DNA of 64,000 nt from JALORV01 sp963702595 (GCA_963702595.1 CAVPDC010000022.1:372001-436000), one strand, 5' to 3'; shown: positions 27,858 through 36,078, numbered from the stretch's first letter. Translations and numbers: made by a program. Notes: generated by a model from the letters alone, not told the origin.

Positions 27858-30569
27858 GTGACGGAACAGCGTCGTGGCCTGCCGCCCGGCTCGAACGTCG
27901 GCACCCAGTTACGGGCGCGACGGGCACGGTTGGCACGTGAGCGGAAGACCGCTGCAGAGGCGGATACGGTACTCGCCGAGGCAAAGCCCGGCACCTGCGG
28001 CGGGCAATTGGCGCTGCCGAGTGCCGAGGGCTGGTTCGCCGCCCAGGGCTGGCAGCCGTTTCCCTTTCAGCGCGAGGTCTGGCAGCACATCGCCACCGGT
28101 CGCTCGGGTCTGCTGCATGCGACCACGGGCAGCGGCAAGACCTACGCGGTCTGGTTCGGACTTCTCAATCGCGCGCTCGCGGGTGAAGTCGCTGGCGGCG
28201 GCCTGCGCCTGCTTTGGCTGACACCGATGCGCGCCCTGGCGGCAGACACGGCGCGAGCACTCGAAGCGCCGCTGGCTCAACTGGGTCTCGCCTGGAAGGT
28301 CGGTGTGCGCACCGGGGACACCGACACCGGCGAACGCGCGCGCCAGTCGCAACGCTTGCCCGAAGCGCTGGTGACTACGCCAGAAAGCCTGACCCTGCTG
28401 CTGACTCGCCCCGACTCGCCCACGCTGCTGGGAGGCGTCGAACTCGTCGTCGTCGACGAGTGGCACGAACTGCTCGGCAACAAGCGCGGCGTGCAGCTGC
28501 AACTCGCGCTCGCGCGTCTACGCATGTTCGCGAGCCAGCGCGCAGGAGACGACGCCGTGGCTCCCCGCCTCGAGGCGGGGCGGGGGGGTGGTGGGCTTGA
28601 TACGCCACCACAGGTGGCAGAGAGTCCGCACCCGCAAGCACAGCTTGCGGTGTGGGGCCTCTCTGCCACTCTCGGCAACACCGAGCATGCTTTGGAGGTG
28701 CTGCTTGCCGGCGCACCGGGCGTACTGGTCCGCGGCGCCGTGGCCAAAGAGATCGTCGTCGACACCCTGCTGCCCGACGAACCTGGTCGCTTCCCGTGGG
28801 GCGGGCACCTCGGCATCCAGATGGTCGAACCAGTGGTGCGCGAGATTGAAAGTACGTCCACCACGCTCGTCTTCACCAATACACGCTCGCAGGCGGAGAT
28901 CTGGTACCAGTCGCTGCTCGCGGCGCGGCCGAAGTGGGCCGGCCTCATTGCGCTCCACCATGGCTCGCTCGACCGGGAAGTGCGCGACTGGGTCGAACGC
29001 GGCCTCAAGGAGGGGAGGCTCAAGGCCGTTGTCGCGACATCGAGCCTCGACCTCGGAGTCGACTTCCTGCCGGTCGAGCGCGTGCTGCAGATAGGGAGCC
29101 CGAAGGGCGTCGCGCGTTTGCTGCAGCGGGCGGGACGCAGCGGACATGCGCCGGGGCGGCCGTCGCGCGTGACGATCGTGCCGACGCACACGCTGGAACT
29201 GGTGGAGGCCGCGGCGGCGCGCTCGGCGGTCGCCGCGGGGCGGGTCGAGACGCGGCGTGCGCCGGAGAAGCCGCTGGACGTGCTGGTCCAGCACCTGGTG
29301 ACGCTCGCGCTCGGCACCGGCTTTCGCGAGCGAGAAGCACTGGCCGAGATCCGCGGCGCATGGAGCTACCGCAGCCTGACGAACGAGGAGTTCGCCTGGG
29401 CGCTCGACTTCGTCGGTCGTGGCGGCGAGGCGCTGCGGGCGTATCCGGAATATCGGCGCGTCGTGCCCGACGCCGAGGGCGTGTTCCGCGTCGAGGATCG
29501 CCGCATCGCCCAGCGCCACCGCATGTCGGTCGGAACCATCGTGGCCGACGCCTCGATGCTGGTGAAGATGATGAACGGCCGCAATGTCGGCTCGATCGAG
29601 GAATCGTTCATCACGCGCCTGCGCAAGGGCGACGCCTTCGTCTTCGGGGGCCGCCTGCTCGAGCTTGTCCGCATCCACGAGATGACCGCGCTCGTGCAGC
29701 CGGCGAAGCGTGCCAGTGGCGTGGTGCCGCGCTGGGCCGGCGGCAAGATGCCGCTGTCGACCGAGATGGCGGACGCCGCGCTGCGCGAACTCGAGGGCGC
29801 GGTCGCCGGGCATTACGACGCGCCGGAAATGCAGCTGGCGCGGCCCCTGATCGAGCTGCAATCGCGCTGGTCAGCCGTGCCGGCGCGCGACGCGCTGGTG
29901 GTGGAGTCGCTGCGGTCGCGCGAGGGTCGACATCTCTTCGTCTATCCGTTCGCCGGCCGCCACGCGCATCTCGGCCTGGCGTCGCTGCTGGCGTACCGGA
30001 TCGGGCAGGCGACCCCGTCGACGTTCTCGATTGCCATCAATGACTACGGGTTCGAGCTGCTGTCGCCCGTCGACATCGACTGGATGGGTGCCTGGCAGCG
30101 GCGTGCCGGCATGCTGCTCGGCGAGGACAACCTGCTGGACGACGTGCTTGCGAGCCTGAACGCCGGCGAGCTGGCGCTGCGGCGCTTTCGCGAGGTGGCG
30201 CGCATCGCCGGGCTGGTGTTCCAGGGATTCCCGGGCGCGCCGAAGTCGATGAAGCAGCTGCAGGCGAGCTCGGGCCTTATCTATGAGGTGTTCCGCAAGT
30301 ACGACGCTGGCAATCGCCTGCTGGGCCAGGCCGAGCGCGAAGTTCTCGAGCAGGAGCTCGACATCGTCCGCCTGCGCCAGGCGCTCGAGCGGATGCGTGG
30401 CCAGCGCGTCATCTACCGGATGCTTGCACGCCCGACGCCGTTTGCGTTTCCGCTGATGGTCGAGCGGCTGCGGGAGCAGGTGACGACCGAAAAGCTGAGC
30501 GCAAGAATCGAGCGCATGCTCGCCGAACTCGAAAAGGCGGCGCGGCGCGGCATACAAGATATTGTGTAG
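27858..30569 (+). CDS. Lhr-like DEXH helicase, ligase-associated DNA-damage-response type
   Basis: The protein has up to 903 residues from GTG 27858; the first 55 residues are Arg-rich and may not be translated. RecA1 holds Walker A ATTGSGKT, DEXH box VVDEWHE and motif III GLSATLGN. RecA2 holds VFTNTRSQAEIWYQ, ATSSLDLGVDF and motif VI QRAGRSGH. A winged-helix and an Lhr-core C-terminal domain follow. This matches the bacterial ligase-associated helicase family (TIGR04121), normally encoded with a DNA ligase, a metallo-beta-lactamase exonuclease and a phosphoesterase; none is adjacent here. Between QLALARLR and motif III there is an extra segment of about 35 residues (from AGDDAVAP to AESPHPQ) encoded by palindromic DNA. 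Predicted ATP-dependent 3'-5' helicase in DNA repair. Confidence 0.9.
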   Translation: MTEQRRGLPPGSNVGTQLRARRARLARERKTAAEADTVLAEAKPGTCGGQLALPSAEGWFAAQGWQPFPFQREVWQHIATGRSGLLHATTGSGKTYAVWFGLLNRALAGEVAGGGLRLLWLTPMRALAADTARALEAPLAQLGLAWKVGVRTGDTDTGERARQSQRLPEALVTTPESLTLLLTRPDSPTLLGGVELVVVDEWHELLGNKRGVQLQLALARLRMFASQRAGDDAVAPRLEAGRGGGGLDTPPQVAESPHPQAQLAVWGLSATLGNTEHALEVLLAGAPGVLVRGAVAKEIVVDTLLPDEPGRFPWGGHLGIQMVEPVVREIESTSTTLVFTNTRSQAEIWYQSLLAARPKWAGLIALHHGSLDREVRDWVERGLKEGRLKAVVATSSLDLGVDFLPVERVLQIGSPKGVARLLQRAGRSGHAPGRPSRVTIVPTHTLELVEAAAARSAVAAGRVETRRAPEKPLDVLVQHLVTLALGTGFREREALAEIRGAWSYRSLTNEEFAWALDFVGRGGEALRAYPEYRRVVPDAEGVFRVEDRRIAQRHRMSVGTIVADASMLVKMMNGRNVGSIEESFITRLRKGDAFVFGGRLLELVRIHEMTALVQPAKRASGVVPRWAGGKMPLSTEMADAALRELEGAVAGHYDAPEMQLARPLIELQSRWSAVPARDALVVESLRSREGRHLFVYPFAGRHAHLGLASLLAYRIGQATPSTFSIAINDYGFELLSPVDIDWMGAWQRRAGMLLGEDNLLDDVLASLNAGELALRRFREVARIAGLVFQGFPGAPKSMKQLQASSGLIYEVFRKYDAGNRLLGQAEREVLEQELDIVRLRQALERMRGQRVIYRMLARPTPFAFPLMVERLREQVTTEKLSARIERMLAELEKAARRGIQDIV
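28563..28580. repeat. Perfect 18-base palindrome inside the helicase gene
   Basis: ccccgcctcgaggcgggg is its own reverse complement. It is followed by a run of g (gcgggggggtggtggg), and lies in the segment that encodes the extra residues absent from the normal helicase alignment. Confidence 0.8.
28614..28669. repeat. Long inverted repeat inside the helicase gene
   Basis: Outer arms gtggcagagag (28614-28624) and ctctctgccac (28659-28669) are perfect 11-base complements; inner arms cccgcaagc (28631-28639) and gcttgcggt (28643-28651) pair in eight of nine positions. The right arm encodes the conserved motif III (AVWGLSAT), the left arm lies in the inserted segment, as if the insertion copied the gene sequence in inverted form. 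The reading frame is kept. Confidence 0.8.
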
Positions 30570-30632
30570 TCGGGCAGTGCTGACCAAGATCTAGTACACC
30601 AATCGTGGTGTCTTGCACGGACCCTACGGACG

Positions 30633-30680
30633 TTTTCAGAGGGAAAACGTCGTTGTTCACACGCAATTCCCCTCTGAAAA
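30633..30680. promoter_or_regulatory. Inverted repeat upstream of the SWIB gene, possible operator
   Basis: Arms ttttcagaggg (30633-30643) and ccctctgaaaa (30670-30680) are perfect 11-base complements separated by 26 bases, in an AT-rich patch that stands out from the GC-rich surroundings. It lies just upstream of the best promoter candidate, so an operator or a DNA-binding site for the downstream chromatin protein itself is plausible. An RNA hairpin is an alternative. Confidence 0.45.
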
Positions 30681-30694
30681 TGTCATTTTTCCTC

Positions 30695-30722
30695 TTGTAA
30701 TTCGTTGCGTTTGCTCTAGGAT
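30695..30722 (+). promoter_or_regulatory. Candidate sigma-70 promoter of the SWIB gene
   Basis: -35 box ttgtaa (30695-30700) and -10 box taggat (30717-30722) with a 16-base spacer. Transcription would start near 30729 and give an 80-base leader that contains the 12-base perfect palindrome gagagcgctctc (30737-30748). Prediction from consensus match and local AT-richness only. Confidence 0.45.
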
Positions 30723-30807
30723 CGCGACCACGCAACGAGAGCGCTCTCTGAGAGTTTCAGTCGAGAACGCTGTCGCTGTGGCACGCAACTCTTACTGAGG
30801 AGAACTC

Positions 30808-31194
30808 ATGGCAACGAAGAAGGCAGCAAAGAAAACCGCCAAGAAGGCCGTCAAGAAGGCCGCGGCGAAGAAGACCGTGAAGAAGGCCGTCAAGAAGGCG
30901 GCAGCCAAGAAGACTGTTAAGAAGGCCGTCAAGGCCAAGGTCAAGCGCAAGCCGAATGCGGCGTTCATGAAGCCGCTGACGCCGAGTGGCCCGCTGGCGG
31001 CGATCGTTGGGTCGATTCCGATGCCGCGTACCGAAGTCACCAGCAAGATCTGGGCATACATCAAGAAGAACAAGCTGCAGGACTCCGTGAACCGTCGCAT
31101 GATCAACGCCGACGACAAGCTGAAGGCGCTGTTCGGCAAGGCGCAGGCCTCGATGTTCGAACTGACCAAGTACGTCAGCAAGCACCTGAAGTAG
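30808..31194 (+). CDS. SWIB/MDM2-domain protein with histone-H1-like Lys-rich tail
   Basis: The protein has 128 residues. Residues 1-48 consist of Lys/Ala/Val repeats (units such as TVKKAVKKAAAKK, three tandem copies), resembling the C-terminal tail of histone H1 and the AlgP/Hc1-like bacterial proteins. Residues 55-128 form a SWIB domain (MKPLTPSGPLAAIVGS, SKIWAYIKKNKLQD, INADDKLKALFG, MFELTKYVSKHL). Fusions of this type occur in Betaproteobacteria and Chlamydiae and are thought to bind DNA and compact the chromosome. The Shine-Dalgarno gaggaga lies just upstream. The Lys repeats are also repeated at DNA level, so copy number may vary between strains. Terminated by the hairpin at 31232. Confidence 0.92.
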   Translation: MATKKAAKKTAKKAVKKAAAKKTVKKAVKKAAAKKTVKKAVKAKVKRKPNAAFMKPLTPSGPLAAIVGSIPMPRTEVTSKIWAYIKKNKLQDSVNRRMINADDKLKALFGKAQASMFELTKYVSKHLK

Positions 31195-31231
31195 TCGCCC
31201 GCAGGCCCTGGGCCTGCCGATGGCGGATTGG

Positions 31232-31266
31232 TCGCCCGGTGCCGCACTCTGGCCCGGGCGATTTTT
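31232..31266 (+). terminator. Rho-independent terminator
   Basis: Eight-base stem tcgcccgg / ccgggcga followed by ttttt, 38 bases after the SWIB stop codon. Confidence 0.85.
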
Positions 31267-31381
31267 CTTGTGCTCCGCCGCGGCGGTGTTCGGCGCCGCG
31301 GACTGAGGTTTTCCGATGCGCACCGCTGGCCGTCCTGAAGCCCTGGCGAACTACAGCGCGCAGCGAGCTGAGTCTTTGTCG

Positions 31382-31681
31382 GTCGGCCTGGCGATAAACG
31401 GAAGCTTCCCCTTCAAGTTCTCGGCGTAGCCGATCTAGTCCGGGGCGAAATGCCAGAACGCTACCGTTTCCTTCATGCACGCCGAAATCACCGGTTAGCT
31501 GACGTCGCACCTGACCCCGTCGGTCGAGGTGATCAGCGCAAGTGCCGCGCCGTGCGAGTTCCTGAGCAATCTGACTTGCGTCGCCGGCACTCGGCAAAGC
31601 ATCAACTCGCAAGAAGTTGCCTTGTGCGACGCCGTTGATGTCGATCAAGCGCCGGTGGCCATTGAGAACCAGATTGAATAG
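31382..31681 (+). pseudogene. Possible decayed coding remnant
   Basis: One plus-strand frame reads like a secreted or surface protein but is interrupted by stops: segments VGLAINGSFPFKFSA, then NATVSFMHAEITG, then an uninterrupted 60-residue end (LTSHLTPSVEVISASAAPCE onwards) up to TAG at 31681. Composition (Ser/Val/Ala/Asn) differs from antisense-type frames. No homologue is recognised and there is no valid start. The rest of the 31267-31726 gap shows nothing else apart from the ribosome-binding site of the next gene. Confidence 0.25.
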
Positions 31682-31726
31682 AGAGGGTTTTCATATGCGT
31701 GCAGCGGTGCAACGCAGGAGGTAGCT

Positions 31727-32173
31727 ATGTTCAATCGAACTGTCATGTTGATTCTGGGCTCGCTGCTTGTGGCGACTTCGGCCTTTGCGCAGGGGACGTT
31801 GCTCATCGAGCCGTCGCAGGCGCCGATCACACTCAGGGGCGGATGGGAGAAGAAGCAGGGTCCCGCAGGTCACAGCGGCAACCGCGGCGACATCGTGGTG
31901 AAGATCTCGAAGATCAACCCGGACGGAAGCTTCGAAGGGAAATTCGACTTCACCAACACGGGCAGCCAGCCATGGTGCCGCGCGGCCGACGAGCCGATCC
32001 AGCAAGGAAAAATCACTGCCAACGGCATCAAGCTGGTCGGCAATGGCGGCCCTCCAACAACCTGCGGCCTGATGACGCTGGAGTTTCGGCGCGGGACCGA
32101 GAAGTATCTACAGGGCCGAATCAAGTCGGAGGCCGGAGGCGGCACGCCGATGTGGTTGGACGCTCCGAAGTGA
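31727..32173 (+). CDS. Small secreted protein, unknown function
   Basis: The protein has 148 residues with signal peptide (MLILGSLLVATSAFA, cleavage before QGTL). The mature part is beta-rich with ITLRGGWEKKQGP, GDIVVKISKINPDGSFEGKF and two Cys (WCRAAD, TTCGLM) that may form a disulfide. It looks like a compact beta-sandwich or barrel domain. The Shine-Dalgarno aggaggt is seven bases upstream of the ATG, which is stronger than for most genes here. Preceded by a degraded region and convergent with the PRPP-synthetase-like gene. Confidence 0.75.
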   Translation: MFNRTVMLILGSLLVATSAFAQGTLLIEPSQAPITLRGGWEKKQGPAGHSGNRGDIVVKISKINPDGSFEGKFDFTNTGSQPWCRAADEPIQQGKITANGIKLVGNGGPPTTCGLMTLEFRRGTEKYLQGRIKSEAGGGTPMWLDAPK

Positions 32174-32198
32174 CCGTCGGAGCCGCGACGTGAGCGAA

Positions 32199-33068
32199 TC
32201 AGGGCGGCAGAGTGCGCAGTGCGGAGGCGATCAGGTCGGCGGTGCTAATGCGATTGCTCGGGTGCGGCACGGTGTCGGTGCTGAGGAAGTCGTTAACCCC
32301 GGCTGCGCGCAGGACAGCGTCAGCATCGTCGACAAGCAGTGCGTGCGTGACCGCCACGTCGACACGTCGGGCACCTGCGGCCAGGGCCTGGCGTGCCACT
32401 GCCGCCAGAGTGCGTCCGGTGCTGGCGACATCGTCGACGATGACCACGTGCCGTCCCGCGAACGAAACCGCGGGCAGCGTGACCTCGACGTCACGGTCGC
32501 CACGGCGCGTCTTGCGGCACACCGCCGCGTCGCAGTCGGCGGCCGCGGCGGCGGCGCGCACCCAGGGCTCGGCTTCTGCATCGGGTCCGAGCATCAGCAC
32601 GTCGGTGGTGCTGAAGGACCCGCCGATCAAAGGCGCGGCTGAAAGCGCGATCGCGGTCCCAGCGGGCACCGCCTCTTTGAGGCTACCCACGCGATGGAGG
32701 TGCGGGTCGATCGTTATGACCGCATCGAACAGATCCGCAAGCCAACGCCCAATGATCCTTTGGCTGACGGCTTCGCCCGGCGCGAACGCTGCGTCCTGCC
32801 GCATGTAGGCGAGATAGGGCGCAACCAGCGTCAGGTGCCGCGCGCCCAGTTCGCGCGCCGCGCGTGCGGCGAGCAGCAGTTCGATCAGCTTCTCGTTCGG
32901 GCGATGCAGCGAACGCAGCAGCACCGCATGGGGTGCCACCGGTGTCGGCAGGCGGAGCTTCAGTTCGCCGTCGGGAAAGCGGTGGCGCTCGATCGGTGCC
33001 AGGGTGAGGCCGGCCGCGGTCACAAGCCGTACCGCGTAGTCGCGTTCATCGTCGAAGTGCAGCAGCAT
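32199..33068 (-). CDS. Ribose-phosphate pyrophosphokinase family protein
   Basis: The protein has 289 residues, shorter than typical Prs (about 315). The N-terminal half has RFPDGELKLRL and LTLVAPYLAYMRQD, equivalent to the ATP-site loop of PRPP synthetase; the C-terminal half has the PRPP-binding loop VVIVDDVASTGRTL. The central flexible loop region has DPHLHRVGSL, corresponding to the metal-binding DxH of Prs. It should transfer pyrophosphate from ATP to ribose 5-phosphate or a related sugar phosphate. It starts one base after the stop of the phosphorylase gene, last in the three-gene minus-strand operon; this divergent type travels with archaeal-type phosphorylases in other proteobacteria (recalled, not checked). 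Confidence 0.88.
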   Translation of the reverse strand: MLLHFDDERDYAVRLVTAAGLTLAPIERHRFPDGELKLRLPTPVAPHAVLLRSLHRPNEKLIELLLAARAARELGARHLTLVAPYLAYMRQDAAFAPGEAVSQRIIGRWLADLFDAVITIDPHLHRVGSLKEAVPAGTAIALSAAPLIGGSFSTTDVLMLGPDAEAEPWVRAAAAAADCDAAVCRKTRRGDRDVEVTLPAVSFAGRHVVIVDDVASTGRTLAAVARQALAAGARRVDVAVTHALLVDDADAVLRAAGVNDFLSTDTVPHPSNRISTADLIASALRTLPP

Positions 33069-34631
33069 TCAGAACTCCGCCACGGCTTGATCCGCGGCAA
33101 GCTCCCCGATCGTGTAGCCGTTGCCCTGCGCCGCCCAGGCCAGTGCAAAGCGCAGATTCGAGGCAAACCCGGCATGCACGCGGTACAGCGGCTCGCCGCG
33201 ACGCACGGAGTCACCCAGCTTCTTGAAGAGGTCGACGCCGGCGCCGCGCACCTTGGGTGCACCGGTCAGCCGTGCCAGCCGGACGAGGCGCTCGTTGTCG
33301 ATCGCATTGACGATCCCCTCGCGGGGCGCCTCCACTTCGAACGACTGCGGCGCGAGTCCGGGGCGCTCGGGGTCGAATTCATGGCGCCCCTGTGCATCGA
33401 TGATGGCATTCATCTTCGCCAGCGCCCGTCCGGAATCGAGGATGTCGCGGGCGATCGGGAAGCCCTCGCCGCCACGCACGTCCGGGTCGAATTCGATGAC
33501 CCGCCCGGCCAGCCGCAGCGCCTTCTGTCGCAGGTCCGACGGCGCCCGCGGGTCACCGCTCAGGACGCGCATCACATCGCGTGACTCGAGCGCCGGGCCG
33601 ATACCGTTGCCGATCGGCTGGCGACCGTCCGTGATGACGACATCGAGCGCCAAATGCAGCCGTTCGGCCACGTACTCGAAGAGCTTGCGCAGGCGCTGTG
33701 CCTCGGGCATCGAACGCACCTTGGCGCTCGGCCCGAGCGGAATGTCGAGCACCAGGTGCGTAGAGCCCGCCGCGATCTTCTTCGACAGGATCGAGGCGAC
33801 CATCTGGCCGGGGGAATCCAGCGAGAGCGGGCGCTCGACCGCGATCAGCGCGTCATCGGCCGGCGACAGATCCGCCGTGCCGCCCCACGCAAGGCAGCCG
33901 CGCAGCTCGTGCACGATGTCCTGCATGCGCTCGAACGTGAGTTCGACGTTGGCCAGGCACTCCATCGTGTCGGCCGTGCCGGCCGGCGACGTGATGGCGC
34001 GCGACGAGGTCTTCGGGATCAGCATGCCGTGCGCGGCGACGATCGGCACGATCAGCATCGAGGTTCGGTTGCCAGGAATGCCGCCGATCGAGTGCTTGTC
34101 GACCACCGGGCGCTCGCGCCAGTCGAGCCGGCGGCCGGCCGCGACCATCGCCTCGGTCAGAAAGACAACTTCCTCGCGGTCGAGGTCGAAATGCCCGGTC
34201 GAGACCACGAACGCCGCCAGTTCGAGCTTGCTGTAGCGCTGCTGCGCGACGTCGCGCATGATCGCGTGATAGTCGTCGCGCTCGAGCCGCTCGCCGCCGA
34301 TCTTGCGCCGCAGGGCCGTCATCGACGCGGGCGGGGTGGCGTGCTCCACGCGTACCGGCGCGCCGCTCTCGGCGCCGAGCGCGCGGTAGGCGTCTTCGGA
34401 CAGGCCCACTTCGGTTTCGCCGACGATCGCGGCGTCGTCGACGATGTTGACTGACGCGAGGATCGAGCGTCCGTTGGCCTGCACTTCGATTCTGGACAGC
34501 GCCTGGAATCCCTCGGTCAGGTAAAGCGGGCACCTGCGATGCAGGTACGCGACGTTCTCACGGTAGGTATCGATGCCGACGCGCCGCACCCGGAGCGCTG
34601 TCTCGCCCGCGGCCGGATGATCAGACTTCAT
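33069..34631 (-). CDS. Archaeal-type AMP/thymidine phosphorylase
   Basis: The protein has 520 residues, longer than E. coli DeoA (440), and has the extra N-terminal domain (about 1-95) of archaeal AMP phosphorylase. The active-site block DKHSIGGIPGNRTSMLIVPI followed by IPKTSSRAITSPAGTADTME is close to the archaeal enzymes, which phosphorolyse nucleoside 5'-monophosphates to ribose 1,5-bisphosphate and base. The C-terminal part has the pyrimidine-phosphorylase alpha/beta domain (GVDLFKKLGDSVRRGEPLY). Its start overlaps the end of the beta-CASP gene by 11 bases and its stop abuts the PRPP-synthetase-like gene, so the three act together. AMP rather than thymidine as substrate is inferred from the N-terminal domain and motif. 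Confidence 0.9.
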   Translation of the reverse strand: MKSDHPAAGETALRVRRVGIDTYRENVAYLHRRCPLYLTEGFQALSRIEVQANGRSILASVNIVDDAAIVGETEVGLSEDAYRALGAESGAPVRVEHATPPASMTALRRKIGGERLERDDYHAIMRDVAQQRYSKLELAAFVVSTGHFDLDREEVVFLTEAMVAAGRRLDWRERPVVDKHSIGGIPGNRTSMLIVPIVAAHGMLIPKTSSRAITSPAGTADTMECLANVELTFERMQDIVHELRGCLAWGGTADLSPADDALIAVERPLSLDSPGQMVASILSKKIAAGSTHLVLDIPLGPSAKVRSMPEAQRLRKLFEYVAERLHLALDVVITDGRQPIGNGIGPALESRDVMRVLSGDPRAPSDLRQKALRLAGRVIEFDPDVRGGEGFPIARDILDSGRALAKMNAIIDAQGRHEFDPERPGLAPQSFEVEAPREGIVNAIDNERLVRLARLTGAPKVRGAGVDLFKKLGDSVRRGEPLYRVHAGFASNLRFALAWAAQGNGYTIGELAADQAVAEF

Positions 34632-36015
34632 AGCGGGTGTCGGGCTCGGCCACGGTCGTCAGCCACTTCATTTCTCGCGCGATTCGCGCCGAAAGCCTGT
34701 GCGAGGCTTCGGGCTCGCCGTGCACCAGGAAGGTCATCTTCGGCTTGCGCTGCGCCCCGGCCAGCCAGCCCATCAGCGCGTCCTGGCCGGCATGCGCCGA
34801 AAGGCCGCCGAGCGTGTGGATCGAGGCGCGCACCGGCACCGATTCGTTGAACATGTTCACCGCGCGTACGCCATCGACGAGGCGCCGGCCGAGCGTGCCG
34901 GCGGCCTGGAACCCGGTGAAAAGCACGCCGCACTCGCGCCGTGGCAGGTTGTGCCGCAGGTGATGGCGGATCCGTCCCGCCTCGCACATGCCGCTCGCCG
35001 CGATGATCACCGCGCCGTTGCGGATCGAGTTGAGGAACATCGAGTCGTCGACGTCCTCCGTGTAGCGCAGGGCAAACGGCAGCTTGCGCGCGCGCTCGGC
35101 GAGGTGGAATTCGTGGGCCAGCTCGTCGAGCGCCTCGAGGTGCCGGAACGTCACATCGGTGGCCTGCTTGGCCAGCGGGGAATCCACGAACACCAGTGGC
35201 ACGCGCACCTTACCTGCCTTGGCCAGGCGGTAAAGCAGCACGAGGAATTCCTGCGTGCGCCCGAGCGCGAATGCCGGCACGATCACGTTCCCGTGCCGCT
35301 CGTGCAGCACGTCGTTCATGACCTCGATCAGTTCGGCCTCGGTCTCTTCCATCGAGCGGTGGTTGCGATCGCCGTAGGTCGACTCGAGCACCAGCACGTC
35401 GGCCTCACGCAGCGGATCACGGTCGCGCACCACGAGCGGCGACGCCTCGCCCAGGTCGCCCGACACGACCAGGAGGCGCTCGCGGGGTCCGTCGCGCAGG
35501 CGGATCTCGGCGAACGCCGCCCCGACGATGTGCCCCGCGCTGCGCAGGCGCACCGAGACGGCAGGGTGCGGCCGGAACTCGACGTCGTACGGCACGGCGT
35601 TCAGTCGCAGCGCAAGGCGATCGATGTCTTCAGCGACATACAGCGGCGCCTCTTCCGGCAACTTCGGGCCACGCCGACGCGCGCCCTGGCGGTTGCCGCG
35701 CGATTGGACATGGGCGCTGTCCTTAAGCATGACAGGAACCAGGTCGGCCGTCGGCTTCGTGCAGTAGATCTGCGGGCCGCGCCGGCCGTCTGCCGCAAAG
35801 CGAGGCAGCAGGCCGCAGTGATCGATATGCGCATGGGTGAGCAGCACGAAGTCGAGCCGCCCGAGGTCGCGTTGGTAGGCCTCGCGGTTCTTGCGCGGTG
35901 CTTCGCGCCCGCCCTGGAACATGCCGTAGTCGACCAGGAAGCGGGCATCGCCGGCCTCGACGACCAGGCTCGATCCGGTGACCTCGCCAGCAGCGCCATG
36001 GAATGTCAGATGCAC
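34621..36015 (-). CDS. Metallo-beta-lactamase/beta-CASP RNA nuclease
   Basis: The protein has 464 residues. The metallo-beta-lactamase part has LLTHAHIDHCG (HxHxDH zinc site), SAGHIVGAAF, VSGDLGE and LESTYGDR. The inserted beta-CASP domain (about 205-360) and the C-terminal RMMBL part show VPAFALGRTQEFL, IAASGMCEAGRIRHHL and LGGLSAHAGQ. This is the CPSF73/YSH1-like RNA-processing type, not the short ligase-associated exonuclease. Expected to cut RNA in a zinc-dependent way, possibly with 5'-3' exonuclease activity. It is the first gene of the operon with AMP phosphorylase and PRPP-synthetase-like genes. Confidence 0.92.
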   Translation of the reverse strand: MHLTFHGAAGEVTGSSLVVEAGDARFLVDYGMFQGGREAPRKNREAYQRDLGRLDFVLLTHAHIDHCGLLPRFAADGRRGPQIYCTKPTADLVPVMLKDSAHVQSRGNRQGARRRGPKLPEEAPLYVAEDIDRLALRLNAVPYDVEFRPHPAVSVRLRSAGHIVGAAFAEIRLRDGPRERLLVVSGDLGEASPLVVRDRDPLREADVLVLESTYGDRNHRSMEETEAELIEVMNDVLHERHGNVIVPAFALGRTQEFLVLLYRLAKAGKVRVPLVFVDSPLAKQATDVTFRHLEALDELAHEFHLAERARKLPFALRYTEDVDDSMFLNSIRNGAVIIAASGMCEAGRIRHHLRHNLPRRECGVLFTGFQAAGTLGRRLVDGVRAVNMFNESVPVRASIHTLGGLSAHAGQDALMGWLAGAQRKPKMTFLVHGEPEASHRLSARIAREMKWLTTVAEPDTRYEV

Positions 36016-36078
36016 AGTCTTCCCCTTTCGCCGTTTCGCACAATTTCAGTCTAGCCACGGCAGCGGCGATGCACCGGT

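Noticed and set aside
28518..29861. 447-codon minus-strand frame opposite the helicase
   Set aside because: Antisense shadow of a gene with all helicase motifs.
34621..36015. Beta-CASP protein as the ligase-associated exonuclease partner of the Lhr helicase
   Set aside because: It is 464 residues with a beta-CASP domain and sits in an operon with phosphorylase and PRPP-synthetase genes; the ligase-associated enzyme is shorter and usually adjacent to the helicase.
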